Below, in pieces: positions 53,176 through 61,447 of a DNA stretch of 64,000 nt (position 1 is its first letter; every line of letters starts with the position of its first letter). Made by a program: the position numbers and the translations under genes. The notes below the pieces were generated by a model. The model did no database searches. It saw only the letters and a program-made list of their open reading frames with translations, and had not been told where the DNA came from. Source of the DNA: an uncultured Draconibacterium sp. GTDB taxonomy: Bacteria > Bacteroidota > Bacteroidia > Bacteroidales > Prolixibacteraceae. The stretch spans positions 2,968,001 to 3,032,000 of the forward strand of contig NZ_OY781981.1 in assembly GCF_963677565.1 (NCBI RefSeq), given 5' to 3'.

Positions 53176-54432
53176 ATGAAAGCAATTTTGATGGCTGTGT
53201 TTATAGGTGTTTTTTATTCGTGTAGCTTTCAGAATAATTCAACATCAGAAGACGATAGTGTTATTATTCCCTTATCGACAGCAGATCCTTCAGAGAATAT
53301 CAGTGAGTTAGAAAAACTGGATGCATTTATATCTAATCGAAAGATTGTTGCAATGGGAGAAGCTACACATGGAACTCGTGAGTTTTTTCAGATGAAACAT
53401 CGCGTGTTTCGTTACCTGGTTGAAGAGAAAGGGTATCGGGTATTTTTAATGGAAGCGACTTTTGGCGAATGTCAATTAGTTAACGATTATCTACAACACG
53501 GTAAAGGTACTGCACTTGATGCTCTGAAAGCCATGGAAGGAAACGGATGGCAAACCATTGAGGTTCTGGAAATGCTAAAGTGGATGCGAACTTTTAATAA
53601 AGACCGCTCGGGAAATGATAAAATTCGATTTTATGGATTCGATTTAATTTACACAAAACAAAGTACACTTGCGTTTCTCGAGTTTCTAAAAATTGTTGAA
53701 CCTAATAAAGTTGAGGAGCTGAGTGATAAACTGGATGATTTTGCTGCTAACCGACTGCATTTTTATGGAGCATCACCATCAGACCAGCAATTGGAAAAAT
53801 GGGAAAATGAACTGAGCCCAGTGATTGAAGAGTTTGAGAACAATGAAAAACAGTATTCTGCAAAAACATCGGAAGAAATGTATCGAATAGCACGGCAGAA
53901 TCTTCGAGTCTTGGAGCAGGCATTGGCAATCCTTAAAGGATATGATAGAGATGAATTTCAGGCTGAAAATGTTAAATGGATTATGAATTATGAGGAAGTT
54001 GATGCAAAGGCAATGATATGGGCACACAATGGCCATATAAGCTGTTTAAGTCCCGGTAGGCTCGGGTATTACCTGAAAAACTCAATGGGTGACGACTATT
54101 ATTCCATAGGGTTTGAATTTGCAAAGGGAAATGTTTTAGTCCATAAAGAGAATGAATACATTTCGAGGCAGTTATCTGATCCTTTACCTGGTTCCTATGG
54201 TGAGAAATTGTGTCGATTAAAGAAACCGATAATTTTTGTGGATTTTTCAATTTTACCAAAGAACTCCAGTATAAGGAATACTTTTCAGGGCCCTCTTTTA
54301 CACAGACATATTGGAGTTGATTACGGAAACGAAGCGGATGCCTACAGAAAAGTTAGCTTAATAAAATCATACGATTCCATCATTTTTATTGAGAATACCA
54401 ATTCAGCTATCTGGGTTAATAATAATATTTAA
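53176..54432 (+). CDS. Erythromycin-esterase-like lipoprotein
   Basis: 418 residues. Lipobox VFYSC (Cys16). Erythromycin esterase/succinoglycan-related fold: MGEATHGTREFFQMKHRVFRYL (Glu62, His65), MEATFGECQLVNDY, FYGFDLIY and IWAHNGHIS, the order of catalytic residues seen in the EreA/EreB family. Known members open macrolactones, while many homologues in Bacteroidota have no assigned role. A secreted member inside a starch-type PUL is unusual. It lies 10 bp after esterase A, and a long-loop terminator follows. A lactone or ester in the PUL substrate is the simplest explanation; antibiotic inactivation is an alternative. Confidence 0.82.
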   Translation: MKAILMAVFIGVFYSCSFQNNSTSEDDSVIIPLSTADPSENISELEKLDAFISNRKIVAMGEATHGTREFFQMKHRVFRYLVEEKGYRVFLMEATFGECQLVNDYLQHGKGTALDALKAMEGNGWQTIEVLEMLKWMRTFNKDRSGNDKIRFYGFDLIYTKQSTLAFLEFLKIVEPNKVEELSDKLDDFAANRLHFYGASPSDQQLEKWENELSPVIEEFENNEKQYSAKTSEEMYRIARQNLRVLEQALAILKGYDRDEFQAENVKWIMNYEEVDAKAMIWAHNGHISCLSPGRLGYYLKNSMGDDYYSIGFEFAKGNVLVHKENEYISRQLSDPLPGSYGEKLCRLKKPIIFVDFSILPKNSSIRNTFQGPLLHRHIGVDYGNEADAYRKVSLIKSYDSIIFIENTNSAIWVNNNI

Positions 54433-54437
54433 AATAC

Positions 54438-54504
54438 AATAAGGCGGCCTTTTTTTACTTATCAGATGGGTAGGTATTTACGAATAATCCTTTGCCGCCT
54501 TATT
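54438..54504 (+). terminator. Long-loop intra-operon terminator
   Basis: Perfect 11-bp stem AATAAGGCGGC (54438-54448) / GCCGCCTTATT (54494-54504) with a 45-nt loop containing a T-run, followed by TTTTC. It lies between the Ere-like gene and esterase copy B and probably reduces read-through to the downstream genes. Confidence 0.6.
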
Positions 54505-54530
54505 TTTTCAACTATAAAAATACAAAAGTC

Positions 54531-55403
54531 ATGAAACAGATTATCTTATTAGAAATTTTAGTGTCTTTTTTTTGCATTGGAAATGCACAGGAAGTAGCTA
54601 ATAAACAAAACGAAATAATACAAATCCCGGCTTTCCCATCCAAATATGTCCCGGCCAGGAATATTGAAATAATGTTACCTCCGGGCTATGATCCTAAAGA
54701 AACCTACGATGTATTGTATATGAACGATGGACAAAATGTTTTTCCTCCGGGATCATCGTATACCGGAGTTGATTGGGGTGTTGACAGTACGGTATTGAGT
54801 TTACTCTCACAAGACAAAATTAGGCCGTTAATTGTAGTTGCCGTTTGGAATACAATTCACAGAGGACCTGAGTATATCCCATCTAAGCCACGTTCGTTGC
54901 AGAGAAAGAATAAAAAACATGATTTAAATAAAGTAAATAAATCATCAGACCAATACTTAAAGTTTTTGGTAAAAGAGCTAAAACCTTTTATCGATAAATA
55001 CTTTAGAACAAAGCCCGGACCGGAACATAACTTTATTATGGGATCAAGTCTGGGAGGCTTAATATCTCTTTATGCAGTTTGCGAATATCCAAAGGTGTGG
55101 GGAGGAGCAGCATGTATTTCAACCCATTGGCCAGCAAAGAATGGGGCTTTTCTTCACTATGTCAAAAGTAACCTTCCCTCTCCTAAGAATCATAAGTTGT
55201 ATTTCGATTTTGGAACAGAATACACTGATGCCGGATATGAACCATTTCAGAAAAAAGTGGATGAAATGCTTATGAAAAAGGGATATGAAAAGAATGAAAA
55301 CTGGACAAGTTTAAAATTTCAAGGTGCCGAGCATAATGAAAAATCATGGCGGGAAAGAGTGAATGTACCAATAGAGTTTTTATTTGGAAAAGAGTCTAAC
55401 TAA
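54531..55403 (+). CDS. Secreted esterase, PF00756 type (PUL 2, copy B)
   Basis: 290 residues from ATG 54531; the in-frame TTG at 54492 lies in the terminator stem. Signal peptide to about GNAQ, no lipobox. Clear paralogue of the 52308 esterase: NIEIMLPPGYDPKETYDVLYMNDGQNVFPP, VVAVWNTIHRGPEYIP, nucleophile Ser173 in IMGSSLGGL, CISTHWPAKNGAF and GAEHNEKSWRERV (likely His). It differs by a basic insertion (RSLQRKNKKHD) and by not being lipidated, so the two copies may act at different sites, one anchored and one periplasmic. It starts after the long-loop terminator. Confidence 0.85.
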   Translation: MKQIILLEILVSFFCIGNAQEVANKQNEIIQIPAFPSKYVPARNIEIMLPPGYDPKETYDVLYMNDGQNVFPPGSSYTGVDWGVDSTVLSLLSQDKIRPLIVVAVWNTIHRGPEYIPSKPRSLQRKNKKHDLNKVNKSSDQYLKFLVKELKPFIDKYFRTKPGPEHNFIMGSSLGGLISLYAVCEYPKVWGGAACISTHWPAKNGAFLHYVKSNLPSPKNHKLYFDFGTEYTDAGYEPFQKKVDEMLMKKGYEKNENWTSLKFQGAEHNEKSWRERVNVPIEFLFGKESN

Positions 55404-55423
55404 TAATGCTTATAACTGGAAAA

Positions 55424-57157
55424 ATGATTAAAATATTATTTCTTGCCACAATACTATTTCTGGCAATGTCCTGCAAAACCTCAAATAAAGATAGGGGAGA
55501 TGAAGCGGTTGATGTTACATTTCAATATGCCCCATTACCTCACGAACATATTGACTCAATAAAATTACTGGGAAGTATGAATGGTTTTAACGCAAAAGAT
55601 GAAGCCTTCAGCATGAATAAATTAGAAGATGGCTCATTCTGTTTAAATCTTCAATTAGCTCCTGGTGATTATCTTTTTGCATTTATGATTAACGGAAAGT
55701 GGGTGCATAAAATGTCATCAATTAAGGATAGGATGCTACCCACAAACGTTTCTTTTGATGAAGGATTTGGAAGTGCAAAATTCACGGTTAAGCCGGGGGA
55801 TGAACTACTAAAAAACTTGAAAGTCGACTCAATTAATCACAACCAATATTCAGTTAAAAAACTTGAAGGACTTGAAATAGAGCTAACAAATGAGAAAGCA
55901 TTTATAGAATGGGAAACCAGTGGGACAAAGGATGAAAAAGTTGAAGTTCTTACAAGACTAGTCAAAGAAACCTCATATATCCCTGATTTTTCTTTAATAA
56001 AAACAGAAGAAGCCATTTTGGGGCGTACTTCCATAGATGTGGAGAGTCTCGCAGATATGGAGATTTTAGTTCGTTTATCAGACTGCGATGGAACAAAAAG
56101 CGAAGGTCAGATAAGAAGAGTTCGTATTCCACATCCGAATGTAACTTTTACAAAAGTGGACAACCGGGGTGTATATGTGTATCTGCCTGAAGGTTATGAT
56201 CCCCAAAGGGCAGCGCCTTACCCGGTTGCCTACATGCTTGATGGTCAGAATCTGTTTTCAAAAGCGACAGGTGGTAATGGAGAATGGGAGGTTGATGAAG
56301 TGCTGGATAGCCTGATCACGAATAAAATAATCGAACCAGTTGTGGTTGTTGGAATTAGTAATGGTATTTACAGGGCGCAGGAATATATTCCTTATAACAC
56401 TAATTGGTATGGTTCAGAACACGTAGGCAAAGATGTTTATCATGCAACCTGGATTACAGAACAGCTTATTCCGGTTATAGAAAAGGATTATAATGTGTCA
56501 GATAATAGGGATGGCCGGGCAATTTTTGGCAACTCATTGGGAGGATTACTCTCTTTATATATGATATTGTATCAATCAGATGTATTCTCAAAAGGCGTAT
56601 CAATTTCTCCTGCCACAGTAAAGGGAATTATTCCTCTGGTTAGTGAATCTCAAAAGCAGGATGTAAAATTATGGATTGACACAGGAGAAGATGAATGGGG
56701 AGGATACATAAGCTATGTAGATCAGGAGCGCGCAATTGTTGATACGCTCTGCGCAAAAGGTTATGAATATGGAAAAGAGCTTGTATATTACGAAGTTCCA
56801 GGAGTACCCGATCATAGGGAAAGTTACCTTGCACAACGAATTGCTTTGCCATTTGTTTATATGTATGGTGATTGTAATCCTGAGTTGGATGATTTTCAGG
56901 TTTTTCTGGAACAGGTTGAACATCCTGTAGAAATAACAACTCCCATCCTAAATCCGGTTGTTAGTTTTAATAACGGATTAAAATATTCGCTTTATACCTT
57001 ACCTGAATATTCAGTAAACGATTCTGAAGTATCAATTAGTGATACAGGTATATTTTCTTCAAATGAGTTAATAAATATAAAAGCAATTGTTCTGTATTCT
57101 GGTATTAAAAAGGAAATAGAAATCAACAAATTATTTAAACCTAATAAATCGTTTTAA
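55424..57157 (+). CDS. Esterase lipoprotein with N-terminal CBM48-like domain (Fes-like layout)
   Basis: 577 residues from ATG 55424 (ATG 55406 is also in frame but adds a polar start before MIKILFLATILFLAMSC). Lipobox LAMSC (Cys17). An E-set/CBM48-like domain (about 35-125, SIKLLGSMNGFN ... LAPGDYLFAFMINGKW) and a second sandwich (about 140-240) precede a PF00756 esterase domain (about 245-500). That domain has VYVYLPEGYDPQRAAPYPVAYMLDGQNLF, nucleophile Ser371 in FGNSLGGLL and likely His in PDHRESYLAQR. A C-terminal sandwich follows. The CBM48-plus-esterase order recalls both CE1 enzymes and enterochelin esterase Fes; here the binding domain could hold an alpha-glucan. It starts 20 bp after copy B and is followed by GH13 after 2 bp. 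Confidence 0.82.
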   Translation: MIKILFLATILFLAMSCKTSNKDRGDEAVDVTFQYAPLPHEHIDSIKLLGSMNGFNAKDEAFSMNKLEDGSFCLNLQLAPGDYLFAFMINGKWVHKMSSIKDRMLPTNVSFDEGFGSAKFTVKPGDELLKNLKVDSINHNQYSVKKLEGLEIELTNEKAFIEWETSGTKDEKVEVLTRLVKETSYIPDFSLIKTEEAILGRTSIDVESLADMEILVRLSDCDGTKSEGQIRRVRIPHPNVTFTKVDNRGVYVYLPEGYDPQRAAPYPVAYMLDGQNLFSKATGGNGEWEVDEVLDSLITNKIIEPVVVVGISNGIYRAQEYIPYNTNWYGSEHVGKDVYHATWITEQLIPVIEKDYNVSDNRDGRAIFGNSLGGLLSLYMILYQSDVFSKGVSISPATVKGIIPLVSESQKQDVKLWIDTGEDEWGGYISYVDQERAIVDTLCAKGYEYGKELVYYEVPGVPDHRESYLAQRIALPFVYMYGDCNPELDDFQVFLEQVEHPVEITTPILNPVVSFNNGLKYSLYTLPEYSVNDSEVSISDTGIFSSNELINIKAIVLYSGIKKEIEINKLFKPNKSF

Positions 57158-57159
57158 TC

Positions 57160-58998
57160 ATGAAATCAATAATCTCAATTTTGTTTTTTGTATTGTTTGG
57201 ATACAGTGGATTTTCGCAGATAAAAGTGGAACCTAATTGTTGGTGGGTAGGAATGAAAAATCCTGGCTTGCAGATAATGCTACACGGAGATGATATTGGA
57301 GGACTAAAACCACAAATTTCCTATAAAGGAGTTAAGATCAAAAATGTCATTCAGGTTGAAAATCCAAACTACCTTTTTATTGATTTGAATATTGATGCAA
57401 GAACTCTGCCGGGGAATTTTGAAATATCATTATTGAAAGATGGTGAAATTCAAGAAAATGTAGCTTATGAATTAAAAGCCAGGAGGAGGGAGTCTTCTGA
57501 ACGGCAAAGTTACAGCCCGGCAGATGTTATTTATTTGATTACGCCAGATCGTTTTGCGAATGGAGATGTAGGTAACGACGTTGTAAAGGGAATGAATGAA
57601 ATGAACATAGATCGAAGTAATCCAAATGGCAGGCATGGTGGTGATATTCAAGGAGTAATTGATAACCTTGATTACATTAAAGAGCTTGGATTTACTGCAG
57701 TTTGGCTAATGCCTGTTCTTGAAAATGATCAGAAGGAGTTATCATATCATGGATATTCAATCACTGATTTTTATAAGGTTGATCCGAGGTTTGGTTCAAA
57801 TGAACAATATGTAGAATTAAGTCGGCTGTGCAAGGAAAAAGGTTTGAAACTGATTATAGATGTTGTACTGAATCACTGTGGTTCGGAACATTGGTGGATG
57901 AGCGATCTTCCAACAAAAGATTGGTTAAACTTTCAGGAAAACAAAAGTTTTACAAATCACCGCAAAACAACACTTCATGATCCACATGCGGCAGAAAAGG
58001 ACTCGCTTCAGCTTGTTGATGGATGGTTTGTTGAAACCATGCCTGATATGAATCAGAAGAATGGGCTTATGGCAAACTATCTTATTCAAAATTGCATTTG
58101 GTGGGTAGAATATGCAGATCTTGACGGGATTCGGGTTGATACTTATTCCTATTCCGATAGGTATTTTCTTAGAAGCTGGAGTTCCAGGTTGATGACCGAA
58201 TATCCTAATTTAAATATTGTTGGTGAAGAATGGAATGAAGATCCGGCTATTGTTTCCTACTGGCAAAGAGGTAAAGTTAACTACGATGGATATACTTCAT
58301 CTTTACCTTCCTTAATCGATTTTCCTTTGCAGAAGGCTTTTAATGATGGGTTAATTGAAGAAGATAATTACAATACCGGCTTTATTAAACCTTACGAAAT
58401 GCTTGCAAAGGATTTTCTATATCCGGAGCCTGATGATTTGCTCATATTTCCTGACAATCATGATGTTGAACGTTTGTACACCCAGGTGGGCAAAGACCTC
58501 GATTTGTTTAAAATTGCCCTAACTTTCTATCTCACAACAAGAGGAATTCCGCAAATTTTTTATGGTACAGAAATATTATTAGAAGGTACTTCGCACGGAG
58601 AAGCCCGAAGTGATTTTCCTGGAGGCTGGAATGGTGATGAAGTAAACGGTTTTATTGATCAAGGATTAAATGAAGATCAAAAAGAAGTAAAAGAATTCTT
58701 GCAAGTCTTGCTAAAATGGCGAAAAGCAAACGATGTTGTAGCAAATGGAAAGCTTGGACATTTTATCCCTCAGGATGGTGTTTACGTTTATTTTCGATAT
58801 TTAGAAAGCAAAAGAGTTATGGTAATTCTTAACAAAAATAACCATCCCTGTTCTCTTGAGTTTAGTCGATACAGTTCATATATAAAAGATGCAAAAACTG
58901 GTGTTAACGTATTAACTGGAGATAAAGTCAGACTACAAGAAAAGCTTGATGTTGCCGCCAAAACTCCGATAGTGATTGAATTTGAAATTTTAAAATGA
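57160..58998 (+). CDS. GH13 alpha-amylase family enzyme, cyclomaltodextrinase/neopullulanase-like
   Basis: 612 residues, signal peptide to GFSQ. An N-terminal cyclomaltodextrinase-type sandwich (about 22-110) is followed by the GH13 TIM barrel (about 118-525) with the four conserved regions: DVVLNHCG, DGIRVDTYS (nucleophile Asp327), IVGEEWN (acid Glu356) and FPDNHDVER (Asp435). The C-terminal sandwich (about 530-610) is of the Cyc-maltodext_C type. Such enzymes cut alpha-1,4 glucans and cyclodextrins in the periplasm, as SusA does in the starch system. It is the only glycosidase in this PUL, so the substrate backbone is alpha-glucan. It overlaps the next gene by ATGA. Confidence 0.93.
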   Translation: MKSIISILFFVLFGYSGFSQIKVEPNCWWVGMKNPGLQIMLHGDDIGGLKPQISYKGVKIKNVIQVENPNYLFIDLNIDARTLPGNFEISLLKDGEIQENVAYELKARRRESSERQSYSPADVIYLITPDRFANGDVGNDVVKGMNEMNIDRSNPNGRHGGDIQGVIDNLDYIKELGFTAVWLMPVLENDQKELSYHGYSITDFYKVDPRFGSNEQYVELSRLCKEKGLKLIIDVVLNHCGSEHWWMSDLPTKDWLNFQENKSFTNHRKTTLHDPHAAEKDSLQLVDGWFVETMPDMNQKNGLMANYLIQNCIWWVEYADLDGIRVDTYSYSDRYFLRSWSSRLMTEYPNLNIVGEEWNEDPAIVSYWQRGKVNYDGYTSSLPSLIDFPLQKAFNDGLIEEDNYNTGFIKPYEMLAKDFLYPEPDDLLIFPDNHDVERLYTQVGKDLDLFKIALTFYLTTRGIPQIFYGTEILLEGTSHGEARSDFPGGWNGDEVNGFIDQGLNEDQKEVKEFLQVLLKWRKANDVVANGKLGHFIPQDGVYVYFRYLESKRVMVILNKNNHPCSLEFSRYSSYIKDAKTGVNVLTGDKVRLQEKLDVAAKTPIVIEFEILK

Positions 58999-60137
58999 TG
59001 GTCAAAAATATATCTTCATTAATCGTCTTCTATCTTATTGTTCTATCCGGCAGTTGTCAACCAGTGAAAATTAAAGCAAGTAGTGAAAATGAATTGTTCA
59101 ATTTTTTGGAAAGGGAAGGGAGGCCTCCCGGACAATATCTTATTGAAAAATTCAATGATCACGATGTGATTCTGTTAGCCGAAGAACACATGATTAAAGA
59201 GAATCTGCAATTTATTCAAGGTATTATACCTGAATTATACAAGGCAGGAGTATATAACCTGGGTATGGAGTTTGGCGCAAGTGAAGACCAGCAACTGCTT
59301 GATTCTTTAGTTACGGCAAAAGAATATGATGAAAGCCTGGCACGAAGGATCATGTTCAATTACAACGTTGCCTGGCCTTATGTTGAGTATATGGATGTTT
59401 ATCGTCATGCCTGGATGCTTAACAAATCATTACCAGAGGGGGCAAGGAAATTCAGAGTATTAAATCTTAGCTATCAGTTTGATTGGTCGGAATTTAAAGG
59501 AGAGAGAAGTCCTGAGAACATGAAAAAGGTATTCCATAAAGGAGGACATGAAAAATATCGAGCCCAAATAATAGAGCAAGAAGTACTGGTTAAAAATGAA
59601 AAGATTTTTGTACTTACAGGTACAAATCATGCCTTTACACACTATAAAGAACCTGTATTTAATTATTTAGCTGAAGATTACTGTCGCTTTGAAAATGGGA
59701 ATATGGGCAATCTGCTTTATGAAAAATATAAGGAGAGAATTTACTCAGTTGTTATTCATCAGTATTTTAGGAATCAGATAAACAAAGAACCACGATTGCT
59801 TTCACCTGGTAACGGTTTAGTTGAGGAATTACTTTGTAAGAATGGAAATAGTCCTTTAGGTTTTGACTTGAAGGAAACTCCTTTGGGCGAGATAGCCGAT
59901 TCATCCTATTATTCAATGGGCTACACTGATTTTACACTCCAGAATATTTTTGATGGCTATATTTTTCTAAGACCCTTAAATCAATTAAACGGTTGCACTG
60001 TAGATTGCAAATTTCTGGAAGACAGAAATTGGAACAATGTGGTTGATCAGTTTCCTGATCCTGACTGGCACGGACGACCAGATTCTATCGCTGATTACTG
60101 GAAGTTTGTAACCCACAACGCCATGCTTAATTATTAA
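58995..60137 (+). CDS. ChaN/Tiki-superfamily-like lipoprotein
   Basis: 380 residues; start ATG 58995 overlaps the GH13 stop (ATGA), or ATG 58998. Lipobox LSGSC (Cys21). The segment VILLAEEHMIKENLQFIQGIIPEL (Glu63/Glu64, His65) and the distal VLTGTNHAFTHYKEPVFNYL place it in the erythromycin-esterase/ChaN/Tiki-type fold, whose catalytic or metal residues come from Glu and His at these points. The remaining sequence is divergent and no known member matches closely. Translation coupled to GH13 implies a role in the same pathway. It is the second Ere-superfamily-like protein in this PUL. The exact function is unknown. Confidence 0.6.
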   Translation: MMVKNISSLIVFYLIVLSGSCQPVKIKASSENELFNFLEREGRPPGQYLIEKFNDHDVILLAEEHMIKENLQFIQGIIPELYKAGVYNLGMEFGASEDQQLLDSLVTAKEYDESLARRIMFNYNVAWPYVEYMDVYRHAWMLNKSLPEGARKFRVLNLSYQFDWSEFKGERSPENMKKVFHKGGHEKYRAQIIEQEVLVKNEKIFVLTGTNHAFTHYKEPVFNYLAEDYCRFENGNMGNLLYEKYKERIYSVVIHQYFRNQINKEPRLLSPGNGLVEELLCKNGNSPLGFDLKETPLGEIADSSYYSMGYTDFTLQNIFDGYIFLRPLNQLNGCTVDCKFLEDRNWNNVVDQFPDPDWHGRPDSIADYWKFVTHNAMLNY

Positions 60138-60168
60138 ACAACATTTTTCTAATTCAAGACATAAGATA

Positions 60169-61257
60169 ATGAAACATTATATTTTAGTGTTACTGATCTT
60201 TTTTTGTGGGCTTATCAATGTATTTGCACTAGAAGGAACGTGGGAAGTCATTGACATTCCTTCTACATCACTTGAGAACAATATTTTAGGAGACACAACA
60301 CAAAAACAAATTGGTATTTACCTACCTCCATCGTATGAGAATTCGGAGAAACTATATCCTGTTGTTTATTTTCTGGAAGGTTATAGCGGGAGAGTAGATC
60401 CTACCGGTTATATTGCTAATATTCTTGACTCTTTGATTTCCGAAAGTCAGGTTCTCGAAATGATATGTGTTACCATTAGTGGTGCTTATAATTTTAGAGG
60501 AAGCTTTTATGTAAATTCTCCGGTAACCGGAAACTGGGAAGATTTTGTTATTAAAGATGTGATTGGATTTGTTGATCAAAACTATAAAACGATCTCCCAA
60601 AAAGACTCAAGAGCTTTAACTGGTATGTCAATGGGGGGCTATGGAGTACTTAACCTGGGCATGCTTCATCCTGAGTCTTTTTCTTCAATATATAGTATGA
60701 GTCCGGGATTATACGACGAGGATGGAATAATGGAGAGCCAAATGTTTAAGGATGGAGGAACGATGTCGAAAGTTTTTGAATTGTTAGATATTCTTAAACC
60801 TTTATCTAAAGACGAAGCACACGAAGCTTATCTGGATTTTGTGAAAGATCTTAAGGAATGGGAGTGGGAAGTGGAATTTACCTTTGCTTATGGAATGGCT
60901 TTTTCTCCGAATACAGACAAAGCTCCTTATTTTGATTACCCTGCAAAGGTTATTGGAAAAGACACAATTTTTAATACCGATATTCTTCAGAAATGGCAAA
61001 ATGGTTTCGGTGGTATTGAACAGGAGATTGCACAATACAAAAAGAACCTGGAAAGTTTAAAGCTACTGGCTATAGATTGTGGATATAATGACCATTACAG
61101 ATGGATTGTGAATGGAACAAATTATTATTCAACTCTTTTAACAAAGAATAGGATAAGCCATGATATGATTTGGAATCAGGGAACTCATGGAAGTCTGTTT
61201 GCCCATCAATTGCGCCATAAGGTATTTCCGATATTGGCCGCCAATCTTAAATTCTAA
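60169..61257 (+). CDS. Secreted esterase, PF00756 type (PUL 2, divergent)
   Basis: 362 residues, signal peptide to about NVFALEG. Alpha/beta hydrolase: KQIGIYLPPSYENSEKLYPVVYFLEGYSG, VIGFVDQNYKTI, nucleophile Ser154 in LTGMSMGGYG and the likely His in NQGTHGSLFAHQL. Residues about 190-275 hold an inserted helical cap (LSKDEAHEAYLDFVKDLKEWEWEVEF) not present in the other PUL 2 esterases, which suggests a different substrate pocket. Last complete gene of the PUL, 31 bp after the ChaN-like gene. It is followed by a gene remnant and no obvious terminator. Confidence 0.82.
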   Translation: MKHYILVLLIFFCGLINVFALEGTWEVIDIPSTSLENNILGDTTQKQIGIYLPPSYENSEKLYPVVYFLEGYSGRVDPTGYIANILDSLISESQVLEMICVTISGAYNFRGSFYVNSPVTGNWEDFVIKDVIGFVDQNYKTISQKDSRALTGMSMGGYGVLNLGMLHPESFSSIYSMSPGLYDEDGIMESQMFKDGGTMSKVFELLDILKPLSKDEAHEAYLDFVKDLKEWEWEVEFTFAYGMAFSPNTDKAPYFDYPAKVIGKDTIFNTDILQKWQNGFGGIEQEIAQYKKNLESLKLLAIDCGYNDHYRWIVNGTNYYSTLLTKNRISHDMIWNQGTHGSLFAHQLRHKVFPILAANLKF

Positions 61258-61261
61258 CTAC

Positions 61262-61366
61262 ATGAAAATTCTGATTATTGTTTTTAGTCCCGGGGGTAAC
61301 ACGCTAAAAGTTGCTCATATGATTAAAGCTGCATTTTAGAAGAAAAACCAGGAAGTGCGGTAACTC
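61262..61366 (+). pseudogene. Remnant of a flavodoxin-domain gene
   Basis: ATG 61262 gives MKILIIVFSPGGNTLKV then AHMIKAAF and a TAG at 61337; the same frame continues KKNQEVR to a TAA. The SPxGNT loop after a hydrophobic strand is the FMN-phosphate-binding start of flavodoxins, including the flavodoxin half of EFR1-type ferredoxins. Only about 33 residues remain. The gene appears to have been lost at the edge of the PUL. The rest of the gap to 61447 shows nothing recognisable. Confidence 0.5.
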
Positions 61367-61447
61367 TACAAGTAAAATTGTATTTTCTTATCAAGTTGTA
61401 TTCGTAATGGCCTTAATTCAAATCCAAACAAATACTGTTGTTTACGC

